From positions 62,001-126,000 of the forward strand of contig NZ_WIAO01000002.1 in NCBI RefSeq assembly GCF_009451885.1: a stretch of 64,000 bases of DNA, given 5' to 3'. Below the pieces are notes generated by a model. That model searched no databases and was not told where the DNA came from. It saw nothing but the letters and a program-made list of their open reading frames with translations. Below, in pieces: positions 1 to 10,600 of this stretch; position 1 is the first letter of the stretch, and every line of letters begins with the position of its first letter. A program made the translations under genes and the position numbers. The stretch is from Glycomyces albidus (GTDB lineage Bacteria > Actinomycetota > Actinomycetes > Mycobacteriales > Micromonosporaceae).

Positions 1-48
1 GGCCGCCGCGTTCGCGGGCTCGCGAGAGCCCTGGCGAACACGGCGGCC
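1..48 (-). terminator. Long GC-rich hairpin downstream of glnA
   Basis: Bases 1-8, 10-15 and 16-21 pair with 41-48, 34-39 and 26-31 around a GCGA loop, giving about 20 base pairs with one mismatch and a 2-nt bulge. It lies about 120 nt beyond the glnA stop codon. No T-run follows on either strand, so it would act as a GC-only stem of the kind common in actinobacteria. It could equally serve a gene to the left of the window. Confidence 0.5.
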
Positions 49-168
49 GCGCCCTCGGACGCGCGGTCTCACCGGGCGGTCGGACCCGGTGGGACGGCTC
101 GCACCTGGAGGCTGCGCCTTCGGTGCTCCTCGTCGCCCCTGGCCGGGCCGCGCGGTCGGTCCTCCTCG

Positions 169-1593
169 CTACACCTCGTAGTACAGGTCGAACTCGTGCG
201 GGGTCGGGCGGAGGCGGATCGGGTCGATCTCGTTCTCGCGCTTGTACTGGATCCAGGTCTCGATCAGGTCGGGGGTGAACACCCCGCCCTCGGTGAGGAA
301 GTCGTGGTCGGCCTCGAGGTTGTCGAGCACCCTGTCGAGCGAGCCGGGGACCTGCTCGATGTCGCCGTACTCGTCCGGGCCGAGCTCGTACAGGTCCTTG
401 TCGACCGGCGCCGGCGGTTCGATCTTGTTCTTGACGCCGTCGAGGCCGGCCATGAGCATGGCCGAGAACGCCAGGTACGGGTTGCTCGACGGGTCCGGCA
501 CGCGGAACTCGACGCGCTTGGCCTTGGCGTTGGAGCCGGTGACCGGGATGCGGGTGCAGGCGGAGCGGTTGCGCTGCGAGTACACCAGGTTCACGGGGGC
601 CTCGAAGCCCGGCACGAGGCGGCGGTAGGAGTTCACGGACGGGTTGGTGAACGCCAGCAGGCTCGGGGCGTGCTTGAGCAGGCCGCCGATGTAGTGGCGC
701 GCGGTGTCCGACAGGCCCGCGTAGCCGGTCTCGTCGTAGAACAGCGGCTCGCCGTTCGCCCACAGCGACTGGTGGGTGTGCATGCCCGAGCCGTTGTCGC
801 CGAACAGCGGCTTCGGCATGAACGTGACGGTCTTGCCGGCCTGGGTGGCGGTGTTCTTGATGATGTACTTGAACTTCTGGACGTCGTCGCCGGAGTGCAG
901 CAGCGTCGAGAAGCGGTAGTTGATCTCGGACTGGCCCGCGGTGCCGACCTCGTGGTGGGCCCGCTCGATGGTCAGGCCGGCCTCGATGAGGTTGGTGACC
1001 ATGCGGTCGCGCAGGTCCGCGAAGTGGTCGACCGGTCCGACCGGGAAGTACCCGCCCTTGTGGCGCGGCTTGTAGCCGAGGTTGGCGCCGTTCTCCTCGG
1101 CGCCGGTGTTCCAGGCGCCCTCGACCGACCCGATGTGGTAGTAGCCCTCGTGGGCGTTCTGGTCGAACCGGATCGAGTCGAAGATGTAGAACTCGGCCTC
1201 GGCCCCGAAGTACGCGGTGTCGGCGATGCCGGAGCCGGCCAGGTACTGCTCGGCCTTCTTCGCGATGTTGCGGGGGTCGCGGCTGTAGGCCTCGCGGGTG
1301 AAGGGGTCGTGGATGAAGAAGTTCAGGGCGAGCGTCTTCTGCTCGCGGAAGGGGTCGATGAAGGCGGTGGCCACGTCCGGGAGGAGCAGCATGTCCGATT
1401 CGTGGATCTGCTGGAAGCCGCGGATCGACGATCCGTCGAACGCCAGGCCCTCCTCGAGGAGGTCGTTGTCGAAGGACTCGGCCGGGATGTTGAAGTGCTG
1501 CATGACGCCGGGCAGGTCGCAGAAGCGGACGTCGATGAACTTCACGTCGTTGTCGCGGACGTAGCCGAGGAGCTCTTCAGGGCTGGAGAACAC
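169..1593 (-). CDS. glnA: Glutamine synthetase, type I
   Basis: ATP-dependent ligation of ammonia to glutamate in the cytosol; dodecameric GSI enzyme and main entry of nitrogen. The 474-residue product is full length. The glutamate/ATP-site motif [10 protein letters not shown] and the arginine-rich stretch [11 protein letters not shown] are present. A tyrosine in the context KDLYEL near residue 400 matches the adenylylation site of GSI-beta enzymes, so GlnE control is likely. The start is GTG at 1593 with AGAGGAA nine bases upstream. The neighbouring RDD gene is also next to glnA1 in mycobacteria, which supports orthology to glnA1. A GlnR-type box lies about 150 bp upstream. Confidence 0.97.
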   Translation of the reverse strand: MFSSPEELLGYVRDNDVKFIDVRFCDLPGVMQHFNIPAESFDNDLLEEGLAFDGSSIRGFQQIHESDMLLLPDVATAFIDPFREQKTLALNFFIHDPFTREAYSRDPRNIAKKAEQYLAGSGIADTAYFGAEAEFYIFDSIRFDQNAHEGYYHIGSVEGAWNTGAEENGANLGYKPRHKGGYFPVGPVDHFADLRDRMVTNLIEAGLTIERAHHEVGTAGQSEINYRFSTLLHSGDDVQKFKYIIKNTATQAGKTVTFMPKPLFGDNGSGMHTHQSLWANGEPLFYDETGYAGLSDTARHYIGGLLKHAPSLLAFTNPSVNSYRRLVPGFEAPVNLVYSQRNRSACTRIPVTGSNAKAKRVEFRVPDPSSNPYLAFSAMLMAGLDGVKNKIEPPAPVDKDLYELGPDEYGDIEQVPGSLDRVLDNLEADHDFLTEGGVFTPDLIETWIQYKRENEIDPIRLRPTPHEFDLYYEV

Positions 1594-1740
1594 GAAGGTA
1601 TTCCTCTCGGTAGGTGAGGTGCCGGGAGGACCGTGGCGCGGCCCCGCCCAGCGGGTCCCGGATCGTCGAAAACCCGACCCGGTCGGGCCGACCTCGCTGT
1701 CGACGCCTTAGCTTATTAGGCGAAACGCTAACCGCGATCA

Positions 1741-1778
1741 ATTGCCTCACCGTAAATCAATTGTTTCGCCCGTGTTAC
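1741..1778 (-). promoter_or_regulatory. GlnR box upstream of glnA
   Basis: Read on the minus strand the sequence is GTAAC-n6-GAAAC-n6-TTTAC-n6-GCAAT. This fits the four-part actinobacterial GlnR consensus (gTnAc-n6-GaAAc repeated) with exact 6-nt spacers; the last element is the weakest. A further half-site (GCTTA-n6-GAAAC) lies on the plus strand at 1711-1726. Position and orientation suit nitrogen-dependent control of glnA. The divergent RDD gene starts 92 bp from the box. Confidence 0.8.
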
Positions 1779-1869
1779 TTGCAAGATGCGTGCCTGTTCA
1801 CAACCGATTGAATTCACTGCTCACGAAGGTGAGGACGGCGCCTCCGCGAACGCGCCGTACACTCGCGCC

Positions 1870-2298
1870 ATGACGAGCGACCGCCGCGCGAACACCCCCG
1901 AGGCCACCGGCTCCGGCCAGGACCTCGCCCCACTCAGCGCGCGGTTCGTCGCGCTGGTCATCGACTGGTCGGCCTGCGTGCTCCTGGCGTACGGGCTCCA
2001 GTGGGCCGGGGTGCTCGGTCCCGACCCGTTCGGCCTCAACCTGGCGATCGCCCTGCTGTTCCTGGTCTACTACGCCTGCTGCCTGGCCGCGGGCACGCAG
2101 AGCCTCGGCATGGCGCTGATGCGGATCGCCTGCGTGTCGGCCCGCGACGGCGGCCGGCTCGGGCCGGTCCCGTCGCTCGTCCGGGCGGTCCTGCTCTCGC
2201 TCATGGTCCCGGCGCTGACGGCGTTCTTCCACCCCTACAACCGCGGCCTCCACGACCTCGCCGCCCGCTCGGTCATGCTGAGGGTCCCCGGGAAGTAG
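1870..2298 (+). CDS. RDD family membrane protein
   Basis: Small integral membrane protein of 142 residues with an N-terminal hydrophilic tail and about three membrane segments. It has RDD-family features: SARFVALVIDW near the start of the first helix, GTQSLGMALMRI, and HPYNRGLHDLAA near the C-terminus. Its function is unknown, as for the family. I chose ATG 1870 over an in-frame ATG at 1786 because the family domain starts soon after it and because TACACT at 1858-1863 ends 6 nt upstream, the geometry of a leaderless promoter. It is divergent from glnA, an arrangement conserved in other actinobacteria. Confidence 0.85.
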   Translation: MTSDRRANTPEATGSGQDLAPLSARFVALVIDWSACVLLAYGLQWAGVLGPDPFGLNLAIALLFLVYYACCLAAGTQSLGMALMRIACVSARDGGRLGPVPSLVRAVLLSLMVPALTAFFHPYNRGLHDLAARSVMLRVPGK

Positions 2299-2301
2299 GC
2301 G

Positions 2302-3717
2302 CTACCCGCGCTGGATCCACCTGACGAGGATCGGCGACGGCACCGGGTAGGCGCCTTCGCGCCGCACCCGGTCGGCGACCTCCTGGTCGGAGGACACGAC
2401 GATCACGGGCCGGCCCTCGGGCTCGACCCGGGCCAGCTCGACCACGACGTCGTCGGCGATCTGGCCCTTGGCGCTGAACAGCACCCGCACGCCCCGGGCC
2501 GACGGCTTCGCGCCGAAGATCGCGTCGGCGCCGTCGAACACCACCGTGATCTCGGCGTTCGTCTGCGCCGCGACCGCGCCCAGGCCCTGCACGAGCCGGT
2601 TGCGCTGCTGCTCGAGCGTGAGCGTCTCGCCCCACGCCGCGATGGTGACGTTGTAGCCGTCCACGATGAGGTGCGGGTTCGGCATCCCCAGGAGGTGGTC
2701 GAGGCGCTGCGGGTCGGTCTGCTCCAGGCCGCGCGAGCCCTCGAACGCCCGCTCCTCGGGGTCGTCGCAGTACTCCTCGGCGATGTAGTCGGCGGGCCGG
2801 TCGTCGACCGGTTCGAGACCGAGCTCGCGGCGCAGCCCGGTGGCCGCGCCGGTGAGGGTCTCCATGAGCAGCCACAGCCGCGCCGACGCGAGCCGCTCGT
2901 GTTCGCGGTCGGCCTTGCGGGCCCGGTCGAGCCGGCCCCGCAGCGACTCCACTTCGGACTCCAGGCGGCGCCGCTCGGACCGCCGCTCGGCATCGGCGTG
3001 CCGGAGCCGGCCCTTCTCGGCGGCGAGGTCCCCGGCGGTCTTCGCGGCCCGCTCCTCGGCCTCCTTGAGGTCGCGGCGGGCCCGCCGCAGCTCCTCCTGG
3101 AGCGCCGCGGCGGCCGCGCGCTGGTCGGCGAGGGCGCCGCGGAGCTTCCCGTTCTCCTTCTCCAAGGCCGCCAGGCGCTTTCGGCTCGCCTCGTCGGGGC
3201 CGGCCGGCGCCTGCGGCGGCTCGGGGGCCTCGGGGATCGCGTCGACGGCGGAGGCGATCAGGTCGCGCCAGCCGTCCGGGCGGATGAGGTAGGTGAGCGC
3301 GGCGACCTCGACCGGGTCGGCCATCGGCGACACCGCGTCACCGGCGGCGATGGCCTTGACCAGCGGCGAGTCGGTGGAGGCGAGCACGTCGGCGAGCCCG
3401 GACCGGAACGGCTCGTCCCGGTCGAGGGCCGCCGCGAGGTCGCCTTTGGCGAGTTTGGCGCGCTTGGACGGGGAGAACTTGAGGAATCGGCGCAGCCGGG
3501 CCGGGACCCGTCCCGGCGGCAGCCCCGACATGGCGACCGCGGCGACCTCGACGGCCCTGCGCCGCACCGGTTCGGTGAGGAACACCATCGGGCCGGGGTC
3601 GGATTGTTCGGAGGGGTCCCCCTCGGTCGAGCCGTCGCCGCCGGCCTCCCCGGAGGCGTGCGCCTCCGGACGGCCGGCGTCGGGCCCTGCGCCGCTGGTC
3701 TCGTCGCCGCTGCTCAT
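2302..3717 (-). CDS. NYN domain (YacP-like) predicted RNA-binding nuclease
   Basis: About 471 residues. An acidic low-complexity N-terminus is followed by a helical domain (about 45-150), a long coiled coil rich in Arg/Glu/Ala (about 180-280) and a C-terminal NYN domain of the PIN-like fold (about 350-470). The NYN domain keeps the acidic positions HLIVDGYNV, VFDGAD, ADDVVVELA and SSDQEVAD expected for a metal-dependent RNase. The YacP/NYN family is linked to rRNA or mRNA processing, but the substrate here is unknown. ATG 3717 is preferred to GTG 3723 because CACACT at 3725-3730 lies 7 nt before it and no ribosome site is visible. It is convergent with the RDD gene, 3 nt apart. Confidence 0.85.
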   Translation of the reverse strand: MSSGDETSGAGPDAGRPEAHASGEAGGDGSTEGDPSEQSDPGPMVFLTEPVRRRAVEVAAVAMSGLPPGRVPARLRRFLKFSPSKRAKLAKGDLAAALDRDEPFRSGLADVLASTDSPLVKAIAAGDAVSPMADPVEVAALTYLIRPDGWRDLIASAVDAIPEAPEPPQAPAGPDEASRKRLAALEKENGKLRGALADQRAAAAALQEELRRARRDLKEAEERAAKTAGDLAAEKGRLRHADAERRSERRRLESEVESLRGRLDRARKADREHERLASARLWLLMETLTGAATGLRRELGLEPVDDRPADYIAEEYCDDPEERAFEGSRGLEQTDPQRLDHLLGMPNPHLIVDGYNVTIAAWGETLTLEQQRNRLVQGLGAVAAQTNAEITVVFDGADAIFGAKPSARGVRVLFSAKGQIADDVVVELARVEPEGRPVIVVSSDQEVADRVRREGAYPVPSPILVRWIQRG

Positions 3718-3846
3718 GTGCACCAGTGTGCCATCGCAGTCACACCCCGGGTCTGCCGACCGCTGCTCTTCACTCCCCGGTCATCCGGGAACGCCTCGCC
3801 CGTGCGCCCGCCGTGGCAGACTGGTTCGATCATCAAGGGGGTCATG

Positions 3847-4983
3847 ATGAGCCGAACACTGCTGGTGACCAACGACTTCCCGCCCCGCCGGGGCGGCATC
3901 CAGACCTTCGTGCACGGGATGGCGCTGCGCCTGCCCTCCGACGACCTGGTCGTCTACACCTCGACGTCGCCCGGCTGGGCCGAGTTCGACGCCGCCCAGC
4001 CGTTCACGGTCGTCCGCGACCGCACCTCCATGCTCCTCCCCACGCCCCGCGTCGCCCGCGCCGTCACGGCCCTCGCCCTCGAGCACCGCTGCGACCGGGT
4101 CTGGTTCGGCGCGGCCGCCCCGCTCGGCCTCCTCGCCGCAGAGCTGAAGCAGCGCACCGGCATCGAGCGCGCGATCGCCCTCACCCACGGGCACGAGGTC
4201 GGCTGGGCCGCGATGCCCGGCACCCGGGGCCTGCTGCGCCGGATCGCCGCCTCGCTCGACGTCATGACCTACCTCGGCGACTACACGTACCGGCGCATCG
4301 CGCCCGTCGCCGCCCCCTACACGCGCCTCGAGCAGCTCACCTTCGGCATCGACACCGAGACGTTCCACCCGGGCGTCGACGGGACGCCCGTGCGCGCCCG
4401 CCACGGCCTCGGCGACCTCCCGGTCATCGTGTGCGTCTCGCGCCTGGTGCCCCGCAAGGGCCAGGACATGCTCATCGCCGCCCTCCCGCACGTGCGCGAG
4501 CAGGTGGGGAAGGACGTGCGGCTCCTCATCGTCGGCCAGGGCCCCTACGAGGCGCGGCTGCGCGCCGACGCCCGCCGCCACGGCGTGGAGGACAAGGTGG
4601 TGTTCACCGGCGGCGTCCCCGAGCACGAGCTGGCCGCGCACTTCGCGGCCGGGAACGTCTTCGCGATGCCCTGCCGGACCCGCCGCCGCGGCCTCGACGT
4701 GGAGGGCCTCGGCGCGGTGTTCCTGGAGGCCGCCGCCTGCGGCCTCCCGGTGATCGCCGGGGACTCCGGCGGCGCCCCCGACACGGTCCTGCACGACCGG
4801 TCCGGATGGGTCGTCGACGGCCGCGACCTCGGCGAGATCGCCTACCGCCTCACCCAGGTCCTCGCCGACCCGGCGCTCGCGCGCCGGCTCGGCACGGCCA
4901 GCCGCGAGTGGGCCCTCGGCGAGTGGACCTGGGAGCGGCAGGCCGAGCGCCTCGAGGGCATGCTCTACGGCGAGACCGTCTGA
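3847..4983 (+). CDS. pimB: Phosphatidyl-myo-inositol mannosyltransferase (GT4, PimB type)
   Basis: GT-B glycosyltransferase that adds the second GDP-mannose-derived mannose to phosphatidylinositol monomannoside at the cytoplasmic membrane face. The 378-residue protein opens with LVTNDFPPRRGGIQTFVH, the acceptor-side motif of PimB. The C-terminal Rossmann domain carries SRLVPRKGQDMLIAAL, and the E-x7-E region reads LDVEGLGAVFLEAAACGLPVIAG, closely matching mycobacterial and corynebacterial PimB. AAGGGG lies just upstream of two adjacent ATGs (3844 and 3847). It is convergent with the response regulator gene. M. tuberculosis also has pimB next to fadD15, and both occur here within 5 kb. Confidence 0.9.
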   Translation: MSRTLLVTNDFPPRRGGIQTFVHGMALRLPSDDLVVYTSTSPGWAEFDAAQPFTVVRDRTSMLLPTPRVARAVTALALEHRCDRVWFGAAAPLGLLAAELKQRTGIERAIALTHGHEVGWAAMPGTRGLLRRIAASLDVMTYLGDYTYRRIAPVAAPYTRLEQLTFGIDTETFHPGVDGTPVRARHGLGDLPVIVCVSRLVPRKGQDMLIAALPHVREQVGKDVRLLIVGQGPYEARLRADARRHGVEDKVVFTGGVPEHELAAHFAAGNVFAMPCRTRRRGLDVEGLGAVFLEAAACGLPVIAGDSGGAPDTVLHDRSGWVVDGRDLGEIAYRLTQVLADPALARRLGTASREWALGEWTWERQAERLEGMLYGETV

Positions 4984-5013
4984 GCCTCGGCGGCGCCGTC
5001 CCGGTACGGACCG

Positions 5014-5685
5014 CTAGAACTTCGGCTGGTCGGGGGCTTCGAGCAGACCGAGCTTCAGGGCCGTCATGAGCGCCTGCGCGCGGTTGCCGGCGCCGAGCTT
5101 CTCGTACAGCTTCGAGATGTGGGTCTTCGCCGTGGACTCGGAGACGTAGAGCTGCTTGGCGATCCCGGCGACCGAGAGGCCGTCGGCGAGGAGCTTCAGG
5201 ACCTGCGACTCGCGCGGGGAGAGCTGCGGCCCGGTCGGGGTGAGGCGCCGCTGCATCGCCTCGGCGAGGTCGGCGGCGCTGAACGCGGTCGGGTTCGCGG
5301 CGGCGTGGCGCGCCGCGGAGACGACGTCGTTCGCGGGGGCCGACTTCGGCACGAACGCCGAGGCGCCCGCGTCGAGCGCGCCGAAGAGCTGGTCGTCGCC
5401 GGCGTACATCGTCAGCACCACGATCCCCATGTTCGGGTGGGCCTTGCGGAGCTTGCGGGTCGCGTCGAGACCGGAGCCGTCGGGCAGGCGCAGGTCCATG
5501 ATCACCACGGACGGCATGAGGGACGCGGCCTGGCGGAGGGCGTCGGCCGCGGTGTCGGCCTCGCCGACCACCTCGAACTCGGGGTCGCGGTCGAAGGCAT
5601 GCCGGAGGCCCTTGCGGATCAGATCGTGGTCGTCGACGATCAGGACGGTCGTCTGACCGGTCGTCTCCAGCGCGTCAGCGTTCAT
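5014..5685 (-). CDS. NarL/LuxR-family response regulator
   Basis: Cytoplasmic DNA-binding regulator of 223 residues. The receiver domain (about 10-125) has the acidic pair in VDDHD, the phospho-acceptor Asp in VIMDLRLPDGSG and the lysine in VPKSAP. The C-terminal LuxR-type helix-turn-helix (about 150-210) contains LSPRESQVLKLLADGLSVAG and KTHISKLYEKLGA. ATG 5685 is chosen because GAGGAGAG lies 7 nt upstream; an in-frame ATG at 5721 would overlap the kinase gene. It follows its sensor kinase by 13 nt in one operon. The signal is unknown. Confidence 0.93.
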   Translation of the reverse strand: MNADALETTGQTTVLIVDDHDLIRKGLRHAFDRDPEFEVVGEADTAADALRQAASLMPSVVIMDLRLPDGSGLDATRKLRKAHPNMGIVVLTMYAGDDQLFGALDAGASAFVPKSAPANDVVSAARHAAANPTAFSAADLAEAMQRRLTPTGPQLSPRESQVLKLLADGLSVAGIAKQLYVSESTAKTHISKLYEKLGAGNRAQALMTALKLGLLEAPDQPKF

Positions 5686-5698
5686 GCGTGCTCTCTCC

Positions 5699-7468
5699 TC
5701 ATTGGCGCCCACGGCCACCACCGTGGTCAGGCCGTCGGGCCGGCTGTTCAGTTCTGGCGCGGTCGGCGGCCGCCCAGGCCTCCGACCCGGGGCGGAGCGT
5801 CTCGGCCCTCGGGGTGGGCCGGGCGCCCGCGTTGAGCACCACCGCGACGGTCGTCCCGTGCGGCTGGTGCGGTCGGATCTCCAGCGAGCCGCGGATGCGC
5901 TCGGCCCGCTCGCTCATGATCGCCAGGCCGTACCGCCCCTCGGACGCCTCGCCCGAGAGCCCCTGGCCGTCGTCGGTCACCTCGATGCGGGTGTAAGGCG
6001 GGTCGACCTCACACGTCACCCACAGGTTCTCGGCCCTGGCGTGCTTGCGGGCGTTCGTGATCGCCTCCTGTGCGATCCGCAGCAGCTCGGCTTCGGTGCT
6101 CGCGGGCAGCCGCGCTCCGCCTTCGTCCAGGGACAAGTGGACCCGCAGTCCGGCGGAGGCGCCCACAGTACGAGCATAGTCCGCGATCGCGGACGCCAGT
6201 CCACCCTGACGGTCGACGTTCGAACGCAGCTCGAACAGGGAGAACCGCAGCTCGGTGACGAGCCGCGTCACCTCCGAGCGCAGGTCCTCGAGCTCGCCCT
6301 TGGCCTCCCCGGCCTCGGGCGGGAGGATCGCCATGGCGTTGTCGATGCCGTAGCCGAGCATCGCCAGCTCCTGGGCGATGCCGTCGTGGATCTCGCGCGC
6401 GAGGCGCTGGCGCTCCTCGGTGGTCGCCATGGACCTGACGTCCTCGAACAGCAGCGCGGTCTCCAGTCGCAGGGCGGCGCCCTTGGTGCGGTCTTCGGCG
6501 GCGGTGATGGCCTCGGGCCCGAACGCGGCGGGGTCGTCGGACTCGATCGCGACGAGCCCGACGGTGCGGCCCTCGGCGACCAGCGGGATCACGAGTGACG
6601 CGACGGGACCCTGCGTGGAGCGCGACAGCGGGACCTGCCCGGCCTGGGGCTTCTGCCCGGCCCAGGCGTCGGCGAGGAGCGAGTTGAGCTGCGGCGAGGT
6701 CTCCCAGTCGACGCGCTCGTCGGCGTGCTCGGCGAGGACGACCAGGCGCCGCCCGGAGGCGGCCGAGAGGACGGCGGCGCGTTCGACGCCGGGGATGCGC
6801 GCGGCGGTGTCGACGATCTCGGTGGCGATCCCGCCCGGGTCCAGCGTGGACCCCGGGAGCTGCCTGGCGACGACGCGGAGCTGCGTGAGCAGGGCCGCGG
6901 CCTCGGCGTACGGGAGCTGCGAGTGGTGCATGTCGGAGGACCGGGACCGGCGCAGCCACCAGGCGCCGACCGCCGAGGCGAGGCCGAACGCGAGGGCGAC
7001 GGCTGCGGTGGAGACGTAGGTGCCGCGGTTGAACTCGGCGACGCGGGGCGCCTGGGCGATCAGCCCGACCGCCGCCAGGGCGACGAGGGCGGGCGGGCCC
7101 CAGGTGCGCAGCCAGGCGCCGCGGTCGCCGTCCTCGCGGTCGTCGGAGGGCGGCGCCGCGGCGTCGAACGCGGCGGCCGCGAACGGCGCGATCAGGTACG
7201 GGAGCATCCAGGCGGGGAGCCCGCCGGTGGCGAGGGTGCCGAGGACGACGACGGCGACCTCGGCGAGCCGCCCGGCGGGCGCGAGGAGCCGGTGCCGGGG
7301 GAGGACCACGCCGGGGAGCGCGGCCAGGGCGAGGATCCCGCACCAGGTCGCGGCTTCGGCGAGGCCGACCGTGGCCCAGCCGAAGACCGCGACGAGTGCG
7401 AACAGGGCCCCTCGCAGCGCTACGGCGGGCAGTCGCCACTGGCGCTCCAGCACCGCCTCTTCGCCCAC
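5699..7468 (-). CDS. NarL-type sensor histidine kinase with GAF domain
   Basis: Membrane sensor of about 589 residues. The N-terminal third has several hydrophobic helices, followed by a GAF-like domain (about 205-330). The HisKA_3 dimerisation helix has the phospho-accepting His in RLAREIHDGIAQELAMLGY, and a HATPase domain has EAITNARKHARA and VTDDGQGLSG. The C-terminus is a basic disordered tail. GTG 7468 is preferred because GAGGGGG precedes it by a few bases and it begins after the stop of the acyl-CoA ligase; an upstream ATG at 7519 would overlap that gene by 35 nt. It probably phosphorylates the regulator encoded next to it. Confidence 0.9.
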   Translation of the reverse strand: MGEEAVLERQWRLPAVALRGALFALVAVFGWATVGLAEAATWCGILALAALPGVVLPRHRLLAPAGRLAEVAVVVLGTLATGGLPAWMLPYLIAPFAAAAFDAAAPPSDDREDGDRGAWLRTWGPPALVALAAVGLIAQAPRVAEFNRGTYVSTAAVALAFGLASAVGAWWLRRSRSSDMHHSQLPYAEAAALLTQLRVVARQLPGSTLDPGGIATEIVDTAARIPGVERAAVLSAASGRRLVVLAEHADERVDWETSPQLNSLLADAWAGQKPQAGQVPLSRSTQGPVASLVIPLVAEGRTVGLVAIESDDPAAFGPEAITAAEDRTKGAALRLETALLFEDVRSMATTEERQRLAREIHDGIAQELAMLGYGIDNAMAILPPEAGEAKGELEDLRSEVTRLVTELRFSLFELRSNVDRQGGLASAIADYARTVGASAGLRVHLSLDEGGARLPASTEAELLRIAQEAITNARKHARAENLWVTCEVDPPYTRIEVTDDGQGLSGEASEGRYGLAIMSERAERIRGSLEIRPHQPHGTTVAVVLNAGARPTPRAETLRPGSEAWAAADRARTEQPARRPDHGGGRGRQ

Positions 7469-7484
7469 AGGGCCCCCTCGCCGA

Positions 7485-9287
<1,803 letters not shown>

Positions 9288-9363
9288 TAATGGCTCCGTT
9301 CAACGCGCCGTGGTTACGGCGTTGTAAAGAAGGCGGTCGACACGTATTGGGCACAACTTACCG

Positions 9364-9377
9364 GTGAGTTAACTCAC
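9364..9377. promoter_or_regulatory. Perfect 14-bp palindrome between fadD and the ROK kinase gene
   Basis: GTGAGTTAACTCAC is perfectly symmetrical and lies 77 nt upstream of the acyl-CoA ligase start and 194 nt upstream of the glucokinase start. Size and symmetry resemble TetR-family operators, which often control fatty acid genes. No regulator gene is adjacent, so the binding protein is unknown. The rest of this 283-nt region shows no gene. Confidence 0.45.
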
Positions 9378-9570
9378 TTGGCAAGTCAGGTTGAATTCCG
9401 ATGCTAGAGCAACGGGAACGAGTTCGAAAGTCGCTGCGGTGATACCTTCGCCGAAGGGGATGGAACAGCCGATTTCCTCGGGAATTAATCGTGCCGTAAA
9501 GTCTGTCGGTGGCCCGCAGCGTCGCGTGGCAGCCATCGCCTCAATTCCGTGAACCGCTGGAGGGACAGCT

Positions 9571-10530
9571 GTGAGTCTGACTATCGGAGTCGACATCGGG
9601 GGCACCAAAGTCGGCGGCGGGCTCGTCGACGAGAACGGCAACGTCCTCGGCACGGCCCGGCGTCCCACTCCCGCCGACGACCAGGCCGGCGTCATCCAGG
9701 CGGTCAAAGAGGTCGTCGACGAGCTGCGCGCGGGCCACGAGATCGAAGCGGTCGGCATCGGCGCCGCCGGCTGGATCTCCTCCGACCGTTCCACGGTCAT
9801 GCTGGCCCCCAACGTCTCCTGGAAGAACGAGCCCCTCCGCGACAAGGTCACCGCGGTCATCGACCTCCCGGTCGTGGTCGAGAACGACGCGAACGTCGCC
9901 ATCTGGGGCGAGCACCGCTTCGGCGCCGCCAAGGCCCACCGCTCCTCCGTGCTCTACACGATCGGCACCGGCGTCGGCGGCGGCATCGTCGTCAAGGACA
10001 ACCTCCTCCGCGGCACCCACGGCGTGGCCGCCGAGATCGGCCACATCCGCTCGGTCATGCCCGGCGGCCGCGAATGCGGGTGCGGGCGCACCGGCTGCCT
10101 CGAGCAGTACGCCTCCGGCCGGGCCCTGACCCGCGCCGCCCGCGACGGCGCCGCCGAGACCCCCGCCAAGGCCCCCGTCCTCCTCAAGCTCGCCGGCGGC
10201 GACCCCGACGCGATCACCGGCCGCCAGGTCACCGAGGCCGCCCGCGAGGGCGACGAGGTCGCCCTGGCCGCGTTCGACTCGATCGGCTTCTACCTCGGCA
10301 ACTCCGCCGCCGACATGGTCAACCTCATCGACCCCGGCGTCATCCTCATCGCCGGCGGCGTCGTCGACGCCGGCGACCTGCTCCTCGACCCCATCCGCAG
10401 GCACTACACGGAGGCGCTGGCGAACCGGGCCCTCGTCCCGGTCGCCGAGGTCCGCGCGGCCGAGCTCGGCTCGAAGGCCGGCGTCATCGGCGCGGCCGAC
10501 CTCGCCCGCCACCGCGACATCGTCCCCTAG
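9571..10530 (+). CDS. ROK-family glucokinase
   Basis: Cytosolic sugar kinase of 319 residues, most likely glucose to glucose 6-phosphate. The N-terminal phosphate loop is IGVDIGGTKVGGGLVD, the catalytic Asp sits in VENDANVA, and the zinc site is the ROK signature GGRECGCGRTGCLEQYASG with an upstream HVAAEIGH-like histidine (GVAAEIGHI). These features fit actinobacterial GlkA, the glucokinase linked to carbon catabolite repression in Streptomyces. The ROK fold also includes repressors, but no helix-turn-helix domain is present. GTG 9571 is preceded by GGAGGGA. A strong bidirectional terminator follows. Confidence 0.92.
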   Translation: MSLTIGVDIGGTKVGGGLVDENGNVLGTARRPTPADDQAGVIQAVKEVVDELRAGHEIEAVGIGAAGWISSDRSTVMLAPNVSWKNEPLRDKVTAVIDLPVVVENDANVAIWGEHRFGAAKAHRSSVLYTIGTGVGGGIVVKDNLLRGTHGVAAEIGHIRSVMPGGRECGCGRTGCLEQYASGRALTRAARDGAAETPAKAPVLLKLAGGDPDAITGRQVTEAAREGDEVALAAFDSIGFYLGNSAADMVNLIDPGVILIAGGVVDAGDLLLDPIRRHYTEALANRALVPVAEVRAAELGSKAGVIGAADLARHRDIVP

Positions 10531-10554
10531 CGGTCCCTCAAACCAGACACGGCG

Positions 10555-10584
10555 AAAGGGCCGGAGCGGTCGCTCCGGCCCTTT
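10555..10584. terminator. Bidirectional terminator between ROK kinase and beta-helix genes
   Basis: A perfect 13-bp stem (10555-10567 with 10572-10584) around a GGTC loop, with A/T-rich stem ends on both sides, lies between two convergent genes. Confidence 0.9.
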
Positions 10585-10600
10585 CCCTTTGCGCTTTGCC

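Noticed and set aside
196-1617. Long plus-strand frame opposite glnA
   Set aside because: It is a shadow of a highly conserved gene; the sequence is Arg/Val/Gly-rich low complexity.
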